A DNA stretch of 63,736 nucleotides from Isohypsibius dastychi (lineage: Eukaryota > Tardigrada > Eutardigrada > Parachela > Isohypsibiidae), in assembly GCA_034696485.1 (NCBI GenBank), contig JAQIWT010000013.1, positions 1-63,736 of the forward strand, read 5' to 3'. A program made the translations under genes and the position numbers. Below are positions 11,329-22,877 of the stretch, one piece after another. Under the pieces are notes generated by a model. The model worked only from the letters and a program-made list of their open reading frames with translations, did no database searches and had not been told where the DNA came from. Within the stretch, counting starts at the first letter, position 1, and every line of letters starts with the position of its first letter.

Positions 11329-11571
11329 ATGTTCAAACACATTTTAGCGATGACCTTTCTCCTCTTTGTGGTCATGTTGGTCAAGTGTCAAGCGCTAGAA
11401 GGATGCACTGCAGCTACGGGGAATGGCGCTTACAACGAAGTCCGGGTGACCAATCTGCGCTTGGATGATTGGCTGATCAGTCAGTTGTCTACCGGACAGC
11501 TCAACTTTAAACATCGCGTAACTGGCAAGCAGTACAACATGATGCCGAACTGTGGTTTAAAAAACCTATAA
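11329..11571 (+). CDS. Small secreted protein 1 of a GLKNL pair
   Basis: It is a single exon of 80 residues. I chose the ATG at 11329, directly before a strong signal peptide (MFKHILAMTFLLFVVMLVKC), over upstream non-ATG codons. The mature part is about 58 residues with two cysteines. It contains NGAYNEVRVTNL and ends in CGLKNL. A related protein lies at 12587, with matching NG-x-(Y/F)-NE-(V/L)-RVT, a central W, L-x-F-x-x-R and the identical GLKNL end. A polyadenylation signal AATAAA is at 11694-11699. I recognise no known family. It could be a secreted structural, antimicrobial or signalling peptide; nothing in it decides this. There is no amidation or dibasic cleavage site, which speaks against a neuropeptide precursor. 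Confidence 0.65.
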   Translation: MFKHILAMTFLLFVVMLVKCQALEGCTAATGNGAYNEVRVTNLRLDDWLISQLSTGQLNFKHRVTGKQYNMMPNCGLKNL

Positions 11572-11693
11572 TTTTTTATATTCTACCTACTTACTTAGGA
11601 AGGACTGTTCATGATCCGAAAATGTACCAGCTCGCTGTTTTTGATAATTTTTTTGATCATTTTCGATGGATTGGTGCAAAGAAAACCTGGCCG

Positions 11694-11699
11694 AATAAA
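11694..11699 (+). terminator. Polyadenylation signal AATAAA
   Basis: It lies 123 bases after the stop codon of the small secreted protein at 11329-11571, on the same strand. Confidence 0.5.
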
Positions 11700-12586
11700 A
11701 AGTCTGTGCTCGAACATTTTTGCTATCATCATAAACTGACACAAAACAACCGAGATTCTATCAGGTGTTAAGAGTAGTTAATTCCAGGTGAGAATGTTTC
11801 CACACTGGGAGATACAGTATACATCACATTGTTCACATGTAGCGACATATTCGCGAGTGTTCTTTATGGCCGAATGGCATTCGTCAACAGGCAGATATCC
11901 CCGCAAGAAGTGTCTGTCTCCTTAACATCTTTGTTGTTAGGAGACTCTCTAGTCCACATCGATTCGGTGAGGTTTAAGCCGAATCATCAGTTCATTTTCT
12001 TCGGCTTTTCTTCGAGCTTTTTTCGGCTTGGAATCTGTATCCTGTCTGACGCAATTTGGCTTTTTTCAATGCATCCGCTCACACAAAATATGCCTTTAAA
12101 TTTTTTCACACTATGGGAGTGAAAAATAGTATTTTGCAAGCTGGACACATTCGTTCCAAGCTGCAACAAAGAAATGGGTTAAACGTCGCTCGTTTTGCAC
12201 AAAAGAGGCTGCGGCGGGAATAGAACCGAATCTTTTAGGTGTAATTTTTCAATCATTTTTTAATTTCTTGAAGTGGGCGACAGACTGTTTCTGCCATGCC
12301 ATAGTGTTGTTGGCAGAAAATCTGCTCCACAGCCACATTTTCCAGCGGAAACGTGAAGCTCTCCATATCCTCAAGTATTCTGTTGTTGCTGGCATTTCAC
12401 CAAAACTTCACTTGATAAGCAAAGTGGAGAACCGTGCAGAACATCACGTTTCACGGAAGAGTGTCTTCTAAGAACGAGCTTGACTTGCTATTCCGTACAG
12501 TACATAAGCGTCTTCAAACCATTTTTCGGCTATTCTCTCATCGTTTTCCATCGGAACTTTTCCAACTTCAACTGCTCTTCGTTACC
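11700..12586. other. Spacer between the two small secreted genes
   Basis: I see no additional paralog of the GLKNL family here and no splice-linked exons. The open frame at 11829-12122 is hydrophobic but has no support. Confidence 0.45.
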
Positions 12587-12826
12587 ATGTTTTCCAAATC
12601 AACGCTATTCCTGTTGGTGCTCGTCGGTGCGGTGTTTCTCTTCAGCCAGCAGTGTGAGGCAGTCCTTCCGAATGGCAACTTCAACGAACTGCGCGTAACC
12701 ACGCTGATCTTCGGCGATCGTTGGTCAGCTAAACAGGAGGGCACTTCTCTGGTCTTTCGCGATCGTCTGGCCGCCACGGAATGTCGTTATGCCATGTCGG
12801 CCGCCGCTGGGCTAAAAAACCTGTAA
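12587..12826 (+). CDS. Small secreted protein 2 of a GLKNL pair
   Basis: It is a single exon of 79 residues starting at ATG 12587, which opens a signal peptide (MFSKSTLFLLVLVGAVFLFS). The mature part is about 54 residues and has a single cysteine, so the disulfide possible in its neighbour is not conserved. It shares NGNFNELRVTTL, a central tryptophan, LVFRDR and the terminal GLKNL with the protein at 11329-11571. Length, gene structure and position indicate tandem duplication followed by strong divergence, with the C-terminal pentapeptide held constant. AATAAA follows at 12987-12992. The family is unknown to me. Confidence 0.65.
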   Translation: MFSKSTLFLLVLVGAVFLFSQQCEAVLPNGNFNELRVTTLIFGDRWSAKQEGTSLVFRDRLAATECRYAMSAAAGLKNL

Positions 12827-12986
12827 TCTGACTGCATGCCGAGTTCGACCATCGTCGATAACTGATGATGTTTTTCAGTTTCTTGTAGTTGGAAAAGACT
12901 AAACGTATAATGTTCAGTTGTTTCACTTGCTTAGCTTGGCATAAAAGTTATTTAGTCCGAGGTGTGAGATGTTGGTTCAAGGAGAA

Positions 12987-12992
12987 AATAAA
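12987..12992 (+). terminator. Polyadenylation signal AATAAA
   Basis: It is placed 161 bases after the stop of the second GLKNL gene, on the same strand. Confidence 0.5.
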
Positions 12993-14309
12993 TGATCATC
13001 AATTCGTCCATTTCTTCATCTCTGTTGCAAATCAAGTGTTTTGCAAAACTTAACTGTTGTAACTCGCTGTAGCGTCAGTAATCTCTTGAATGATCTGCAC
13101 CTTGAATACAGTTTTGGGGAGATTAGGTCAAAAGTCGTGCCATGCTAAAAACTTCAGTTGAAAGATGGAGACATTTGTATTTAGATGGGACGCTTGTTTG
13201 AATTCAGACATCAAGCGATTTGGTGAATTATCAAACACAGGTGCTCTGTAAATCTGACTTTTGAGAAACAGAATGCTTGGTCAGAAACAGAATCACTGTC
13301 CATGCGTGTCAAAATGGCGGACTGGCCGAAAGAGTCGGGGCAAATTTGGCCGTCTACCCAATTTGAGACCTCCTGCTGGTCTGTCACCTTTTGTCACTAA
13401 GGTTCTTGACCAGGTGGTGGTTCTCGTAGGGTATTATCATGCGGACAGGGTCACTCTTGAACTACTGTTTCAGGCTGGGTCACTCCTGCCTGAAACACAT
13501 TACAAAGGGTTCCTGCGAAGAGTTCCTGGTGGCAGAAAGAAGGGAGTGGAGGGGAAACCTGAACACAAGGCACTAAATTGGGACCGTTTGTAAGCAGCAC
13601 TGCTTTCGCTCTGAATGTATATATTCGCAATGGACGGTTGATATCTAAAGTAAGGGATCGAACTGACATGAAACTTCAGGATCTCTTCAATAAACACAGT
13701 GGATAAATAAACCGAAACCATATCACGTCTTCTGTTGATTATCGGTTATACCCAGACTCTTATCTTCCTGGAAGACTATGGTAGTCACCAGAATTAGGGG
13801 AACAGAATTGAACAGGTTGGCATTACGAAAATGTACGCGTATAGCACAAACGTTCCGTTGCGGTTATAGTTATGTAAATCAATAATCAAATACACCGATT
13901 TCGAAATTCGGACATTTCACATTACGCTGTACGTATAGGAACAGCTCTATTTTCCGAAACAACGGGCAAATGCGGTGAAGTAATGGTCAGATGTTTCTCT
14001 TCCGGATTGTGTTTTCAAGGTGTTATGTTGAAGTGTGAAATGAGAACTTGGGCATTTGCTCAATTATGATACATTGACATTTCAAAGCAATCGCGTTTCT
14101 TCATGCAATGATTTCATTCAGTGACCGCGTCATCATCATAATTCGATGAACGACTGTGAGTGTACGTATAAGGAACGTATACGGTCATTGATAAGAGGTC
14201 GTACTCGTGCTATAAATTGTTCTACTCCCGATAAAGATGCAAAGCCAACATTGAGTTTAGTAATACTCCTTCCATTCACTGGCCTCTCCATTGAAACTTA
14301 ATTTCAATA
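12993..14309. other. Intergenic, no supported gene
   Basis: The longest frame (13261-13593) has no recognisable domain, signal peptide or splice partner. The last 100 bp presumably hold the promoter of the gene at 14310. Confidence 0.45.
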
Positions 14310-15034
14310 ATGAGTCGAATGAGCAAATTTTTCAGTCGGACGTTTTCTTGCTTCGGAAGACGGAAACCCCGCATCCCCGATACTGGTCCACGTGTGCCAC
14401 CAAAACCGACGAACCGAGAACCAGCTTCCAACCAAACATCGACCCCCGTTAATGCGCCGTCAGAACCAAAATTAGAGCAGCGGAGTGTTGGGCGAAAAGA
14501 GAAAGCTCAGCAACCAGTTGATAACAATCCCGACACTGATCGACAAGTGCCATCTATACGGATGGACCGAGAACCGGTTACCAACCAAACATCAACCCCC
14601 GTTACTGCGGCATCGAAACCAGAGCTAAAGCAGCGGAGTATTCGAAGGAGAGTGGAAGCTGGGCAGACAGTGGACCAGATACTGCTTGAACTCGATGAAC
14701 TTGTTCCCGTAATCGGGGCGCTTCTTGTTACGTCCGAACAAGGAGAACCTCTTTTCGAAGCTTTGAAACGAAAAAATCAATTAAAGGAAAAGCTGGAACA
14801 GAAAGACCCCGTGGTGAGTGAGATGCCATGTGGAAACAATCTTTCTTTAGTTTTCTGTTTTACACAATGTATGGCTTACAGGTTTTCCAAAGGTATACTG
14901 AACGCCTTTTGGTACGTGGAAGAAGCCTAACTCAAGCCAAGCAAGCTGCGGAGGATGCGGAGCTTGAGAAACAGCTGGAAATCTTGACAGAAAGCCGTAT
15001 TGAGGAAGACAATCGGAAGGATGCTCTGTCTTAA
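14310..15034 (+). CDS. Hypothetical basic protein with internal duplication and helical C-terminus
   Basis: There are two exons, 14310-14813 and 14882-15034, joined in phase across a 68-bp GTGAGT...ACAG intron, giving 218 residues. The N-terminus is basic and low in complexity (SKFFSRTFSCFGRRKPR), with no signal peptide. Residues about 35-47 (NREPASNQTSTPV) return at 86-98 (DREPVTNQTSTPV), and the flanks match too, so a 51-residue unit is duplicated. From about residue 115 the chain turns charged and helical (VDQILLELDELV, LKRKNQLKEKLEQ, then AAEDAELEKQLEILTE), suggesting a coiled coil. No known family is recognised and the function is unknown. The clean splice phase and matching duplicated halves support a real gene. 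Confidence 0.6.
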
Positions 15035-16789
15035 AAATCTGAATTTCTGAATTTTTGAATAACAATTTTTTCACGATTTTCACTACAAATATATCAGCAT
15101 AATCGGAATCATCAGTACCGATAGAATATGTTCCTACAATGTATAGAACAATGAGTATTTGTACTGAAATTCGATTTATATTATGAGAATTTTACTAGAG
15201 TTGCGATTTCCGAAAATTACCAAAACTTTTGATTGATAGAATTTAGCAATTGAGTCACCAATCTGACTCTTGATTTGGTGAAATTAAGAGCTTACGATTT
15301 TCTGCCTTTTCAAGTTATTTATTCTAAGTTGTTCTTTGATTTTTTGCCAAGTTTCAAGTTGCCTGTTCCAATTTCTGCTAAAAGAGGAGTTACGCAGGTG
15401 GCGGATACTAATTTGTTCAATAATTCGATGTACAAAAAAAGTCTTAAACGATAAAAGCCATGCTTCTGTATTTTGCTCTTCTCGAATGTCAGACGGTTGG
15501 CATGGCAAACAACTCACTAGTATTCCGCGCTGATTCTCAATTCCGGAATTTGCTGTTCGATTAATGAACTGCTCAAACAGAAGCACCCATGGCTGGTAAA
15601 TGGCATCGTCGATATTTGACCTTGTGATAGCCTTGTCTCGATCCCTTATCTGGCAGTGTCTCGAATTCCCACTGCACTTCAGATACATGCTAGCGTCATT
15701 GTTTCATTCTCATTGTTCACTCTCGCTTATAGATAAGATGCGCAAAACTTGCGCGTGGGTTAACGAACCAAAGTTGCTTACGTTGCTGTACTTTACGCTT
15801 TGCTACGTCATGTCCGAATGCTACTTCACATACATTACGCTTGTCACGTACATACATACGTCTCTCACGGTAGGTTACGTTGCGTACGTACTATTTGGCG
15901 CTCGTGAGCTCGTTTTGCGGAAGGTTGTATACAAGTAGTAACGTCATCGTTTTTCCTTTTTATAAATGGCTTGGATATAACCGAAGAAACTGCCAAAGAA
16001 GAGACGGGTTAAATCAGTAACTGGGGTGCTCAGCCTTAAGCTGCGGTACCCCTCGACGAGGCAGTTACTACGAAAAAACCCGAGCAACTAATAACGCAGA
16101 GACGGAGTCAGAAGGAAAGATGAGAAATCTAAGGTGATACGGAGAACTTCGAAAAAATAATTCCAGTACTGAGCAGTGTTCCCCAGCCCCCAACCCCGTT
16201 TCCAAGTTTGTAGCAAACCCGATGCTTAGGTTTCGCGTGAGGCACTGCCGAAAGTTATGCAAATGCCGCGCTGAATTGGAGATTTCTTTCATAAAACTCA
16301 CCGATAAATCTCCCTTACGCTTCTGTAGTGGCTTGCGATGACCTTTCAATATTTTCAAAAAGAACAAATCGAACTCTCCAGTTTGATGCAATCTTCTGGA
16401 TCCAAATGCATGCTGGGAATCAGCGAGCGAGCTGAATATTCTGTCCTGCCAGTTCACTCTACATGAGCCTGGTTCAGTGAAGGTACAAGATCTTGATGAC
16501 TAGGTAGTCTGGGACACCTTGGCCAATGGAACTAATAAGCGGATATTCTCCACACATGTGAATTTATAGAAGAGGACAGGGTTAGCTGCAGTTCCTTGAA
16601 TTTTACGCCCTGCAGACTTCCACTCTGGGGGTCTGAAAAGTTCTGTGTCTGATACTGTTAACCGTAAAAGCGCTGTTGCTGCTGTGCTCGAAGACAGTGA
16701 GTATCCGTTGCAGCTGAAAGTCTGGGACATCGACTTGCTATCCAATCTACATACCCAATCCTACAGTATATCCGATCTGGAAGTACGTG
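15035..16789. other. Intergenic with a TACGT-rich tract
   Basis: Between about 15770 and 15900 the words TACGT, TTACG and GTACG recur densely, similar in style to the tract at 55807-55864. Frames such as 15284-15688 (minus) and 16068-16457 (minus) lack recognisable motifs. No gene is supported. Confidence 0.45.
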
Positions 16790-17017
16790 TGCGTTTACGG
16801 GTCACAAGTTTCATCTTCGCGTCCATCATTGAATGAAAACGGAGACGAAAAAGATGACCTGCGCATGATCGCGGTTTTCGGCGACCACTGTCTGATAAAT
16901 CTTCATAAAACCAGCAACATGAGAGTCAGATCACGTTTTTCCTCGCAACTGACCAGAGAGCTTCAAGTTTTGAAGAGCATTCAAGCGGGACACTCAATTG
17001 TGCCCAAAACGGGCTGA
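16790..17017 (+). pseudogene. Possible remnant of a receptor guanylyl cyclase kinase-like domain
   Basis: The frame ending at 17017 contains MIAVFGDHCLINLHK followed by SSQLTRELQVLKSIQ. This resembles, weakly and from memory, the part of receptor guanylyl cyclases where a kinase-like lysine strand is followed by a helix of the LTR-x-V-L-x-E-L-K type. It lies 0.7 kb upstream of an ANF-type receptor on the same strand, a suggestive place, but the frame then stops and no further kinase or cyclase motif follows. It could equally be chance. Confidence 0.25.
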
Positions 17018-17700
17018 CCACCGGTGAATGAACTGCGTCTAGCGGTTGGGAGTTGAGAAGAGCGGAATGCGGAGTAATATGTGCCCAAATTGTGAACACT
17101 GATCAAATTTGAGCTCTTTCCTTGTACCTCTCGAATACGACCCATCTCAGACCTTTGTCTTCTCACCGCGTCTGAACTCAAGTGCAGACCGAAATATAAC
17201 AGCGCAGCCCAACAATTTGGTCGTAAATCGTTCGCAGAACATGGATTGCTGAAAAAATCTTCTTGTTTCTCTGCTTGGTCATTCTTAGAAATCCCCCAGG
17301 GGATCCAGTTTTACTGTCTGAGGATTAGCCGGATATGATGTTTTCAAGCATATCTCCCAATGGGATTACATCACGCCGTACTTTATTAGACCCGGAGTAC
17401 TCGGATTAGGCACTTCGCTTTCTGCCAAACAGTCCATTCTATTCAAATGACATTAACTGAAGTCTGGAAAGTTCACAAAAGCAGTTTTGAAGTGCTACTG
17501 TCTTCGTGAAACGAAATAATATTCTCAAGAATTCCTATCTACAACCCCTAATTCGAAATCAACGAAGCACGCTTAAAAGCTATTCCTCCGAGACGTCTAC
17601 CCCATTACGTGTTGTTGCGAGACACGCAATGCTCTGTCCAAAATCTGTTCGGATCCGAAGCAGATGCGAGAATGCTGCAGTCAGTCTCCTGAAAATCACA

Positions 17701-20469
17701 ATGCGGGGTCTAGTCTGGGTGGTTATACTTTTACAGATTTTCACACAATTAACCAGTTCAACTGTGGAGATTGATGTTCTGATTATCGCGAGCCTTCATG
17801 CCAGCACTCTGAATTGCCTCAAATACAACAAACCGGCTTTTGATCTGGCTGTTAGCGATGTGAACCAGCATTATAATGGAACTTTGAAATTCAGTCTGGA
17901 ATACATCATGTCACATCCGAATGTCACTTGTTATCAATTCGGAGACGAGTCGGAACGGTTAATCGCGCAATGGTACTACAGAAGGAGGAGGACATCAGCA
18001 GTGCCGGTTCTGATCAACCTTAGTGAGTTTTCTTTTACTTTTATGGTTCACTATCTTTACGATCATATTTAATTAAAATTAGTTCAACTAGGTTGCACGC
18101 AGCTCATAGCGACGAATAACTTGGCAAAACTATGGGATATTTTGCTGATGACAAAGTAAGTCAAGCATGTAGTCTACGTATACGACTTACCAACGATGTT
18201 AAGAAATAACTCAAAAACTACGGTGACATGGCAAAATTTGGAATTTAATTGCACCACCTACTTAATGAAATTTCGATGACTAGAATGGTGCAAGCGGCAT
18301 GTTTGCCGGTGTTTTTACATGAGACCCAACGGGATCAAATTTTGTAAAGCATGTAATTTTGTGTATTTTACACAGTATGAACAGCGAGCCAATCATTCAG
18401 AAACGTGAATTCAGTCCAACCTGGATCACCATCACACCGACATCCCTCACTTCACTTGCAGCATCATACGGCCAATTCTTTGTCATTCACAAATGGGTAG
18501 ATGTCTATGCCGTCATTAATCTTGGAGGGAATCCGTACATCCGCAATTTGGCCGAGTCACTCATGGGTCAGTTCAAAGAGAGTGGATACGGCCGCTTTGA
18601 AATCAGGAATGTCCCTTCGCTGGATAATCAAAACTTCACCGAACTTTTAACAACATTCCGTAAAATTAGTCGTGGTAAGGGAGCCGATTTTCATGAACGA
18701 AACAATCAGATGACAGATTTTTCAAATAACTTCACAGTCATGATATTTTTTGGAGGATGGCTGCCCCTTCGCAACTTGATGGTGAAGTCATCAAAGATCA
18801 CTGTAATCTTTTTCCTTCACGCTGATATTTTTAGCTGACAGCTCAGTCACTCGGCATGACCAGCGGTGATTACGTAAGTTACCCAACTTGACCCACCACA
18901 ACATCGGTTTGCACACTGTCTGCTAGCGTTTTCAATGGTTGTGTGCTTTTAACCAGGTTTACCTTACTATGGAAGCGAATGCCGCCAAATTCTCCGGAGC
19001 TGCAGTTTGGAAATACAACGACAGTAGAGACGAAGTCAGTACCTTCTTTATTCTAACCCATCCTAGCGACCGATAAACTGCGCCGCTCAGGAAGCCAAGG
19101 AGGCGTTCAGGTCGTTGATAGTGCTTCACCCAACACCAGACACTTTGGACGAAAGACCAGAAGGCATAAGGTTCGGCGAGTACATCATCAAGAAAGCGGC
19201 CGATGAATTCAATTTCACGTTCACTGCACCGGGCAAGGTTTGATACCGTGGATATCGTAAGACTTTTGTGAAGATCGATTAACATTTCTCTTGTGCAGCT
19301 CGGAGTGATCAGCACAAGCTATTCATCCATATGGATTCTTGCACAGGTAAATGCGACGTTTCAGAAACAGAATGCCCTAAGACTGCATGCCGGGCTGGGG
19401 GGGGGGGGACTTGGATCTTGGAAATTTTGCGGGTGAAAAATAAGCAGGGCAGGGGTGAAAGTGAGGAATCAAACTTACCCGTTCGCTCTTTGAATTCTCT
19501 GACGTAAGTGCACATTGTTTTCAACATGTATAACTGTATATAAAGTACACTCTGAGTCTGAGACATATCATGGGTCTGGGTAGCAGTCAGTTAGAGAATA
19601 GCTTCTGCGCAGCGTATGAATGTTCTCAATAAATGTTCATCGTGTGAACCCCTGTGTACCCCCGGGGTCGTTCTGGAGCTAACCTCCCATAACAAAGTTA
19701 CTCCCCATGCGAAGTTTGAGACTCAGCCAGGAGGATTCATGATTCCGCACACCTGTTTGCAGGCAATACACGGCGCGCAAAATGGCAGTCCACCCGTCAA
19801 TATAAGTAGTGGAAAAGAGCTAGCTACTCTTCTCTTGAATCGCACCTTCATCACCAGCATCGACACGGTCTACATCGGAGCGAAGGGTGAACGTATTCTT
19901 GACCTTTTCGCAACAACTTTCAACCGATCCGGACATCGACAGGTATCACCCTACTCACTTAACAAATCATGAAATTGGTTCTTTGGTTCATTGCTCGAAT
20001 TATTACGAAGAATTACGTTGTCTGGCACGCCAGCACATCCACAATGGAAGTGATTCCGGACAATATCCAATGGCCTTCTGAAATCTGGCCTCCGCCAAAT
20101 GAGCCATTTTGTGGATACGACGGGAAGAGGAGTGTGTGCAGTAAAAACTGTTGAGTTGACTTCTCAAATTATACAGATCTGCTGTGGTAGTTTGACAATC
20201 GTGATCTTTGCAGCGCACATTACTCTAATCAGCGCCATTTCCTCGGCTGTCGTTGTTCTTATGCTCGTGCTGACAGGATTTGCTTACAGGTAAATCGTAG
20301 TATTTCTGCCGTAGATTGTACTAGGTTTCCATTATTGTTGTTTTGCGCATTCAGAGCCGCATATCTAGCTGGGTATTTTGGGAATCAACTGCTGAGCATG
20401 TTCATCCTGAACGAAAGGACTCTTGAATTCGTCGATGTGCGAGTCAAAAGAGCTATCACCAAGATTTGA
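17701..20469 (+). CDS. ANF-receptor-type single-pass membrane protein lacking kinase and cyclase domains
   Basis: I rebuilt twelve exons: 17701-18022, 18092-18155, 18376-18674, 18738-18781, 18835-18873, 18957-19034, 19091-19237, 19299-19346, 19727-19942 (acceptor uncertain), 20011-20140, 20214-20289 and 20355-20469. They sum to 1578 nt, 525 residues, with all phases consistent. A signal peptide (MRGLVWVVILLQIFTQLTSS) leads a periplasmic-binding-like ectodomain with the expected landmarks: SCTQLIATNNLAKLWDI, then TPTSLTSLAASYG, then FFGGWLPLRNLM, then LGMTSGDYVYLTM. One helix (about 464-486, THITLISAISSAVVVLMLVL) crosses the membrane. Only about 39 residues follow before TGA, with no kinase-homology or cyclase domain, and Eps15 exons begin soon after on the other strand. 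It resembles a clearance or decoy form such as NPR-C by architecture. Truncation of an ancestral cyclase is the alternative. Confidence 0.7.
19397..19408 (+). repeat. G12 homopolymer in an intron
   Basis: A run of twelve G lies in the intron between exons 8 and 9 of the receptor gene. It is one of seven G or C runs of 10-17 bases in the window (see 37403, 40251, 44447, 47409, 53968 and 57122). Confidence 0.9.
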
Positions 20470-20857
20470 ATCGAACATTTTTGTTCCCTTTGGAGAAGCT
20501 TTACCGTATTTATTTGCGCCCGTTCTCAAGCACACAATCTTATAGGCTGATTTTACAAGGATCGCAACCAGAGTGTGACGCCGTGGTGACTTTTGGTGAC
20601 CCTTGAATTAAAAAGACCCAGTTCTCCGGGGCAAAATAGAATAATTTGAAATAATGAATCAAGGTTTAATTGATAATGCCCTCGGGATGAGCCACCAAAA
20701 GTACCTGCTCATTGCCACAAACAAAAACCTTCTCACTTCATCTCGTCCACAAGCATTTGATCAACACGACTCAAAGCATGACATGAATCACCGATGCGAT
20801 AAATAACACGTAAACGCATTATCAATTCCAGCTAAGTCATTGAAACTCAGAAGCTGA

Positions 20858-22877
20858 TTAAAATTTCCCAAAATCATCAAAATCAGTGGGGAATGTTCCA
20901 GACGCAGGCTGATCAAATGCCGGAAACGCGTAGCTGCCACTTCCTCCATCCACCGCACTGCTAGCCCCCCACGGGTCATCCAGCGCTTCCTTCGCCGGAC
21001 TGGCCTCTTTCTTCTTCGATCCAGCTTTTGGTGGTGCAGGTCTAGGGGGTGGTTGTTTACCCCCAGTGTTCTGCTGCGGAATCTGGTTAACAACTGTAGC
21101 CTTCTTAGGGGGTAGTGCTGGAAGTGGTGATTCAGGGGGGAATCCGCCTCTTGCAAATGGATCACTTCCTCCAAATGGTGAAGCCCCCCAGGGGTCATCG
21201 GACACTGAACCGGAATGGGCGCGTGCAAAGGGGTCCTCACCTTTGAAGGGGTCGTCGTTGGAAATGTGGAATCCAGGGGGGTTGGAACTGGACTGAAGGG
21301 GGATGATTGTGCTTATTGGATCGAAGCTGATATGGCCGGCGTTGATGGTCAACTCACTGACTGGTTTATGGAGATATTCGGGGTTCAAAGCGGAGATGTC
21401 CTGCGTGTCCAACGCGGCATCAAACTGGGAAATCGCATCCTGGGAAAAAATGTTATCAGAAATTTTCAAAATCAAACGCTTTTCTTCCCCACTTCTCCGG
21501 AAAAGACACTCCTCATAACCAAAAATAATTCAGGCATAACCATTCGTTCCATTCTTATAAAATTTGAATTTTCATTAGAAATCAAACTTACCTTCAAAAT
21601 TCCATTGAACTTCTCCGCCTTTCCCATGCATTCCTCAATCTGCGCAATCCTAGCATCCCCATCCATCAAATTCCTTTCCAGTCCACTCAGCTGAACTTTC
21701 TGATTCTCAATCTTCTGCAACATGCTCATTTCCTCTTGTTTCAACTTCTGCAACTCAGTGCGCTTCCGGTTGAGCTCTTCCTCCTGATTCCGTTGACCCG
21801 ACTGATAGCGCTCCATCTCCTCTTTGGCAGCTGCAGCTCGCTGTTTTTCCGACTCGAGTTCTTGGGTGAAATTGGAAACGGCGGACTGGACGCGTTGACG
21901 TTGTGCTTCGAGATCATCGAGACGCTTCTGCGCTTCGATACGCTGACCGTCCAACTGTTTCGCTGCGGCGTGGAGAGTTTCCACTTCTTTGCTCATATTT
22001 TGCAGCTCGGTCTGACGCCTCTGTAAAAACAAACAAAAAAGTCACAACAATCTGAAGGAAAATGGAGAAAATTTTGCAACGACTTCCGGTCGGGAATGAT
22101 ATGGAGATTTTCAACATGAAACAATGGTGCAATCATGAAACTGTTTCTGGTAATGCAGAATCGAATGATGCAGGTAATTTAACATACCTGAACATCAGCT
22201 TTCTTCCCTTCAACTTCTTCGACCAATTGCCGTTTTTCCTTATTAATCATCTCAATTTCATCCTCCAGCATTTTCAATTCTTTCTTCAACTCTTCGTCTC
22301 CTCCTTCATCATCATCTAAATTCTCAGGCATTGTCACACCCGGAACCGGAAATTGCGTTTGATACATCCGCATGGAGGGCGGCACCATATCCGGTGGCAA
22401 CGATGGTGGCGGATCGATATTCTGGCGAACCTAAAATAAACATCACTTCCGGTTTGCTGAAACTTAACTTCTGAGATCAAGTCAACTTACTTTTTGCTGG
22501 ATCAGATAAAACGATAACGCAAACTGTTCCGGATTCAGCATGCCATTCTTGCGGATGTCACAGAGAGCCCAGATCTGCGCAAGAATCGGAGGAGAAAGTC
22601 CCGACTGAAGGAACAAATTCTTGCATTCGCCACCATTAACCAGCCCGTCTTGATCCATGTCCAATCCCAGGAATATTTGATCAGACTGTGCCCTTGATGC
22701 CGCAGGAACACTCCAGACTGCCATCAGAGGAACAGGAGCAGGAGCCACGGGAGGAGAAAGCGGAAATCCGGAATTCAACGCCAGAGCTCCAGAAGATCCC
22801 GTCAGCTGAGGCTCAAAGCTACTTGGCACTTGGAATCCACCGAACGTGGATCCTGAAAATCCAAATTGATCATCCAT
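20858..22877 (-). CDS. Eps15-like endocytic adaptor with one EH domain
   Basis: There are four exons, 22877-22491, 22430-22188, 22020-21592 and 21439-20858, giving 546 residues. Residues about 62-129 form an EH domain with an EF-hand loop (DMDQDGLVNGGE) and the typical LAQIWALCD helix. It is followed by a linker reading IDPPPSLPPDMVPPS, as in Eps15. Residues about 174-345 are a long charged coiled coil, the part that oligomerises Eps15. The tail holds five DPF/DPW motifs, which bind the AP-2 alpha appendage, plus proline-rich stretches. The role inferred from the family is cargo and AP-2 clustering at clathrin-coated pits. Standard Eps15 has three EH domains and C-terminal ubiquitin-interacting motifs. 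Here only one EH domain, closest to the third, is found and the chain ends DFDDFGKF without a UIM. I found no further EH exons upstream. It is divergent with DDX3. Confidence 0.88.

Noticed and set aside
15284-15688. 134-residue minus-strand frame
   Set aside because: The composition is fairly protein-like, but there is no recognisable motif, no splice partner and no conserved repeat of it in the window.
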